Assembly: GCA_947632245.1 (NCBI GenBank)
Contig: CANRON010000005.1
Span: 1 to 38,849, forward strand
Source: an uncultured Ignatzschineria sp.
Lineage (GTDB): Bacteria; Pseudomonadota; Gammaproteobacteria; Cardiobacteriales; Wohlfahrtiimonadaceae
Length of the DNA stretch: 38,849 nt
Direction: 5' to 3'
In this document: positions 35,982 to 38,849 of the stretch, piece by piece
How positions within the stretch are numbered: the stretch's first letter is position 1
Layout: each line of letters starts with the position of its first letter
The notes under the pieces: generated by a model
Databases searched by the model: none
Told to the model about the DNA's origin: nothing
What the model saw: the letters and a program-made list of their open reading frames with translations, nothing else
Made by a program: the position numbers and the translations under genes

Positions 35982-36366
35982 AATTCCATCTAAATAACCA
36001 ACAAAGAGCACATGATTATATCAGTTTTTAACGAAAAGATAGGTTCTTACATCACAATCATGGAAGATGATTGTGAAATGAACCGCTTAGGCCTATCTGC
36101 ATGGCATAAATAAAGGTATTGAGAAGCTAGGCTTTCTAACTTAGTGAGGAGCCATTGCGTCGAGATCAGAATTATTAACGCTTGAAATGATAGGGTTGCG
36201 CTATAATAAAGGTCTTTAATTTATATGAAAGATCTTCTAATAAAGGCGTATTAGATAGCCTTACCTGCTATTTAGGGGTATTTTTAACGTCAAGGGGATT
36301 TATATAAAATCAGGTAAACTTTGATTTTGGTCAAGTTGTTTTGTACCCTACATAGGTGTTTTTAGT
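35982..36366. other. 385-bp divergent gap between lpxL and lptE
   Basis: The gap contains the long imperfect hairpin at 36038-36097. It also has a TATAAT at 36202-36207 without a matching -35, and distant 7-bp arms TTACCTG (36261-36267) / CAGGTAA (36311-36317). A possible promoter, TTGATT-17-TACCCT (about 36321-36349), lies just before lptE. No coding frame or tRNA is visible. The amount of structure for a simple divergent promoter is notable. Confidence 0.6.
36038..36097. repeat. Long imperfect hairpin between lpxL and lptE
   Basis: The core is a perfect 10-bp inverted repeat TCACAATCAT (36052-36061) / ATGATTGTGA (36067-36076) with a 5-nt loop. Pairing resumes outward with GGTTC (36042-36046) / GAACC (36080-36084) and GATA (36038-36041) / TATC (36094-36097). 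There is no T-run, so a terminator is unlikely. It could be an operator, a leader structure of lpxL, a small RNA part or a miniature inverted-repeat element. Confidence 0.6.
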
Positions 36367-36882
36367 ATGAGATTATGGATAAAAGCGAAGTATTTTTGGA
36401 TTCTCAGCATAGTAATGGTTTTAGTGGGATGTGGCTTTCATCTTCGGGGTGATGTCTCTTTCCCGGAAGAGTATAAAACGGCGTTTATAGAGAGCAATGA
36501 GCCCGCATTTTCACGAGATAGCGTTGAATTTTATGTCAAAAGACAACTTCGTCATCAAATTGAAATTGTAGATTCAAAAGCGCAAGCTGATCTCATTGTT
36601 TATATTAATGAGGGGTTTAATACGAGAGTCGTGGCGAGTACTGCAACGGGTGAGCGGCGAGATTATACAACAGAAGTCACAGCTACGATTAGTGTTGTAG
36701 ACTCAAAGGGAAACGTTATATTCCCAAGAGAAAACTTTATAAAAGCACGAAGCTTTACAATTGATGAAAAAGAGCCGCTAGCGAAAGATAGTGCAGAAGA
36801 GGCAATTGCACGAGATGTCGCAGAAGATTTAAGTATTTCTTTTATACGCAGATTAATAACAGTAATTAAAGCAAAACAATAG
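36367..36882 (+). CDS. lptE: LPS assembly lipoprotein LptE
   Basis: This 171-residue outer-membrane lipoprotein forms the plug of the LptD-LptE complex that inserts lipopolysaccharide into the outer membrane. The signal peptide ends in the lipobox L-V-G-C with Cys22. It is followed directly by GFHLRGD, the family hallmark, and later by a beta-rich domain with RDYTTEVTATISVVD. The C-terminal helix is rich in charged residues. Gly at +2 predicts outer-membrane sorting. Length fits (E. coli 193, shorter in many species). The usual leuS-lptE-holA context is missing. folE2 follows by 9 bp, so they share a transcript. Confidence 0.9.
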   Translation: MRLWIKAKYFWILSIVMVLVGCGFHLRGDVSFPEEYKTAFIESNEPAFSRDSVEFYVKRQLRHQIEIVDSKAQADLIVYINEGFNTRVVASTATGERRDYTTEVTATISVVDSKGNVIFPRENFIKARSFTIDEKEPLAKDSAEEAIARDVAEDLSISFIRRLITVIKAKQ

Positions 36883-36891
36883 GGAGTTTTT

Positions 36892-37707
36892 GTGACAAAC
36901 GGACAAATTACCGCGATCAAAGATGTGCAAGCATATAATGATGAGCGAAATGTAGAGATTTCTCAGGTGGGGATCAGTGGTCTTCGCTTACCTGTTCATT
37001 TTAGCAACGGTGATGTAATACAACATAGTGTAATGGATGCAGCCTTTACCGTGATGCTACAAAAAGAGCGTAAGGGGACACATATGTCTCGCTTTATTGA
37101 AGTATGGGATAGTCAAGCTGCTCCTTTCTCATTAGCTGGTGTGAAAGTACTGTTAAATGATTTAGAGGAGAAGCTAGATTCCACAAAAGCGCAGCTTCAT
37201 CTTCAATTTCCTCTTTTTTTTGAACGTGTTGCACCTGTTTCAAAAGCAAAAAGTTTAATGGACTTTAATTTTGAAATTATTGCAAAATCAAACCAAGAAG
37301 ATCGCGCTCAAGAGCATTTTGAACTTGTTTTAATGGCGCCGGTGACAAGCCTTTGCCCTTGCTCCAAAGAGATCTCAGAATTTAGTGCACATTCTCAACG
37401 TTCACATTTGACGATTGCATTAATATTTAAAGACCAAGCGGCATTTGAGGCGCTTGATATTAACGCGATGCTCGATGAGATGGAATCGGTAGGATCTTCA
37501 AGACTCTATCCACTGCTTAAACGCCCTGATGAGAAATATGTGACAGAAATGGCATATAGAACGCCGCGCTTTGTGGAAGACTTGGTGCGTGATCTTGTGG
37601 TTCTCTTAAGAGAACGAACGGATTTAATCTCTTTTTCTGTCCAATCTGAGAATTTTGAATCAATCCATAACCATCAGGCTTATGCGAAAATTGACTATAC
37701 GTTTTAA
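36892..37707 (+). CDS. folE2: GTP cyclohydrolase FolE2 (type IB)
   Basis: This 271-residue enzyme forms dihydroneopterin triphosphate from GTP, the first step of folate synthesis. The N-terminal VGISGLRLPV, MSRFIEV and the conserved SLCPCSKEIS with Cys155 and Cys157, followed by SAHSQRSH, are FolE2 signatures. Type IB enzymes accept several metals and are known elsewhere as the low-zinc alternative to FolE. The start is GTG 36892 with AGGGAG 5-10 bp upstream, next to the lptE stop. No zinc-uptake regulator site is obvious, because the gene is read from the lptE promoter. A strong terminator follows. Confidence 0.94.
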   Translation: MTNGQITAIKDVQAYNDERNVEISQVGISGLRLPVHFSNGDVIQHSVMDAAFTVMLQKERKGTHMSRFIEVWDSQAAPFSLAGVKVLLNDLEEKLDSTKAQLHLQFPLFFERVAPVSKAKSLMDFNFEIIAKSNQEDRAQEHFELVLMAPVTSLCPCSKEISEFSAHSQRSHLTIALIFKDQAAFEALDINAMLDEMESVGSSRLYPLLKRPDEKYVTEMAYRTPRFVEDLVRDLVVLLRERTDLISFSVQSENFESIHNHQAYAKIDYTF

Positions 37708-37750
37708 TTTGTAAAAGCGAAATAGAAGCTTATTACATATCGATTGATAG

Positions 37751-37797
37751 ACGCCTCAATGACGCTTTGAAAAGAGCAGTCATTGAGGCGTTCTTTT
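37751..37797 (+). terminator. Strong intrinsic terminator after folE2
   Basis: ACGCCTCAATGAC (37751-37763) pairs perfectly with GTCATTGAGGCGT (37779-37791). The stem extends inward through GCTTT/AGAGC after a bulge, and TTCTTTTT follows. Confidence 0.93.
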
Positions 37798-37812
37798 TGG
37801 TAAGATAGATCC

Positions 37813-37840
37813 TTGAAATCAATTTAGTAATCGGTATTAT
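37813..37840 (+). promoter_or_regulatory. Sigma70-type promoter of ruvB
   Basis: TTGAAA (37813-37818), a 16-bp spacer and TATTAT (37835-37840) lie 69 bp before ruvB and just after the folE2 terminator. CACGTG (37842-37847) follows. No LexA-box-like CTGT-N8-ACAG is visible. Confidence 0.65.
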
Positions 37841-37908
37841 TCACGTGTAGATCGCGTCCCTAATAATGCCTAAAGCTGATTATCCTGAAATAAGTAAAAG
37901 AGGTATCA

Positions 37909-38849
37909 ATGATAGAATCAGATCGACTAATTGTAAGTGAACAGCCTTTAGAAGAGGAGAAGATCATTGATCGCGCTATTCGTCCGAAAAAGCTTGCAGA
38001 TTATACGGGGCAAGCACCTATACGTAAGCAATTAGATATCTTTATACAGGCAGCAACGATGCGCCAAGAGGCATTGGATCATGTGCTTTTATTTGGTCCG
38101 CCAGGACTGGGGAAGACAACGCTTGCGCATATCATTGCCAATGAGATGGGGGTAGGATTAAAACAGACCTCAGGACCTATTTTAGAAAAGGCAGGGGATT
38201 TAGCCGCTATTTTAACGAGTTTAGAAGAGAATGATATTCTCTTTATCGATGAGATTCATCGCTTAAATCCAACGGTGGAAGAGATTTTATACCCGGCGAT
38301 GGAAGATTATCAGCTGGATATTATGATCGGTGAAGGACCTGCGGCGCGCTCTGTGCAAATTGATTTGCCCGCATTTACGTTAATAGGGGCAACGACAAGA
38401 GCAGGATTACTCTCCTCCCCACTTCGAGATCGCTTTGGGATTGTTTCAAGGCTGATGTTTTATACTAATGATGAACTCACCTCGATTGTCAAGCGTTCCG
38501 CTTTACTGTTGGGCGCGCCGATTACGGGTGAGGGCGCTTTTGAGATTGGGCGCAGATCTCGAGGTACGCCGCGTGTTGCCAATCGTTTATTGCGCCGCGT
38601 GCGAGATGTCGCAGATGTGCAGTCAAATGGAGATATCACCATAGAGATTGCGGAGCAAGCTTTGGATATGCTCGATATTGATAATGCGGGTTTAGATGAA
38701 CATGACCGTAACTTTCTGCGCCTTATCGTGGATAAGTTTGATGGCGGGCCAGTGGGGATTGATACATTAGCAGCCGCATTAGGAGAAGAGAAAGGCACCC
38801 TTGAAGATATGATTGAGCCCTTTTTGATACAAGAAGGCTTTATCATGCG
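37909..38849 (+). CDS. ruvB: Holliday junction branch migration helicase RuvB (3' end outside window)
   Basis: The frame from ATG 37909 is open to the window edge (313 complete codons). RuvB is the hexameric AAA+ motor that drives branch migration at Holliday junctions with RuvA. Walker [10 protein letters not shown] lies at about residues 64-72. Walker [12 protein letters not shown], sensor 1 [18 protein letters not shown] and the winged-helix region [15 protein letters not shown] follow. The end region [20 protein letters not shown] is also standard. About 20-35 C-terminal residues are missing compared with the family (336 in E. coli). AGAGG lies 5-9 bp upstream. ruvA and ruvC are not adjacent; the gene has its own promoter. 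Confidence 0.96.
   Translation, partial: MIESDRLIVSEQPLEEEKIIDRAIRPKKLADYTGQAPIRKQLDIFIQAATMRQEALDHVLLFGPPGLGKTTLAHIIANEMGVGLKQTSGPILEKAGDLAAILTSLEENDILFIDEIHRLNPTVEEILYPAMEDYQLDIMIGEGPAARSVQIDLPAFTLIGATTRAGLLSSPLRDRFGIVSRLMFYTNDELTSIVKRSALLLGAPITGEGAFEIGRRSRGTPRVANRLLRRVRDVADVQSNGDITIEIAEQALDMLDIDNAGLDEHDRNFLRLIVDKFDGGPVGIDTLAAALGEEKGTLEDMIEPFLIQEGFIM

Noticed and set aside
36052-36076. CRP site in the lpxL-lptE gap (TCACA/TGTGA halves)
   Set aside because: The half-sites are in the reverse order to the CRP consensus (TGTGA first), and the arms extend to 10 bp, so a general inverted repeat fits better.

Overview
The window is a compact chromosomal stretch from an AT-rich gammaproteobacterium. 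The gene families support this: BamC, LptE, LpxL, a fabA-fabB pair, ubiE/ubiB, RNase G and RsfS-RlmH. Low G+C, AT-rich spacers and broken-up versions of classic operons fit the Cardiobacteriales / Ignatzschineria / Wohlfahrtiimonas area, but that placement is inference from family resemblance only. I saw no tRNA, rRNA, CRISPR array, intact insertion sequence or prophage gene.

Layout. (1) 1-21.2 kb, all plus strand: dapA (5' part cut off), bamC, mutL-aroE, ubiE, ubiB, a class II cytochrome c, an orphan PotF-like polyamine-binding protein, trxB, pgk-rng, coaBC-yqaA, an AEC-family permease, a DMT-family permease, a YdeP-type molybdopterin oxidoreductase and guaA. (2) 21.4-31.9 kb, all minus strand: a membrane protein with a GIDE-like domain, an alanine/glycine:sodium symporter, valS, rpmB-rpmG, a lone PilT-type ATPase, a GNAT acetyltransferase, rpe and hemL. 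(3) 32.0-32.8 kb, plus: rsfS-rlmH, diverging from hemL. (4) 33.0-36.0 kb, minus: fabA-fabB and lpxL. (5) 36.4-38.85 kb, plus: lptE-folE2 and ruvB (3' end cut off).

The window is mostly housekeeping: cell-envelope assembly (bamC, lptE, lpxL, fabAB, dapA), ubiquinone synthesis (ubiE, ubiB), DNA repair (mutL, ruvB), translation (valS, rpmB, rpmG, rsfS, rlmH) and central metabolism (pgk, rpe, aroE, guaA, hemL, coaBC, folE2, trxB). Most units are short, one to three genes, and many end in well-formed intrinsic terminators. Several genes are separated from their usual partners: ubiB without ubiJ, guaA without guaB, ruvB without ruvA/ruvC, lptE without leuS/holA, and potF without potGHI.

I found no convincing new multi-gene system. 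The best leads are small: a long imperfect hairpin between lpxL and lptE, a terminator placed directly before the potF ribosome binding site, inverted repeats ahead of fabA and the cytochrome gene, a doubled TGCGGACA motif before pilT, overlapping divergent hemL/rsfS promoters, a MutL with the endonuclease motif, and the unassigned GIDE-like membrane protein.
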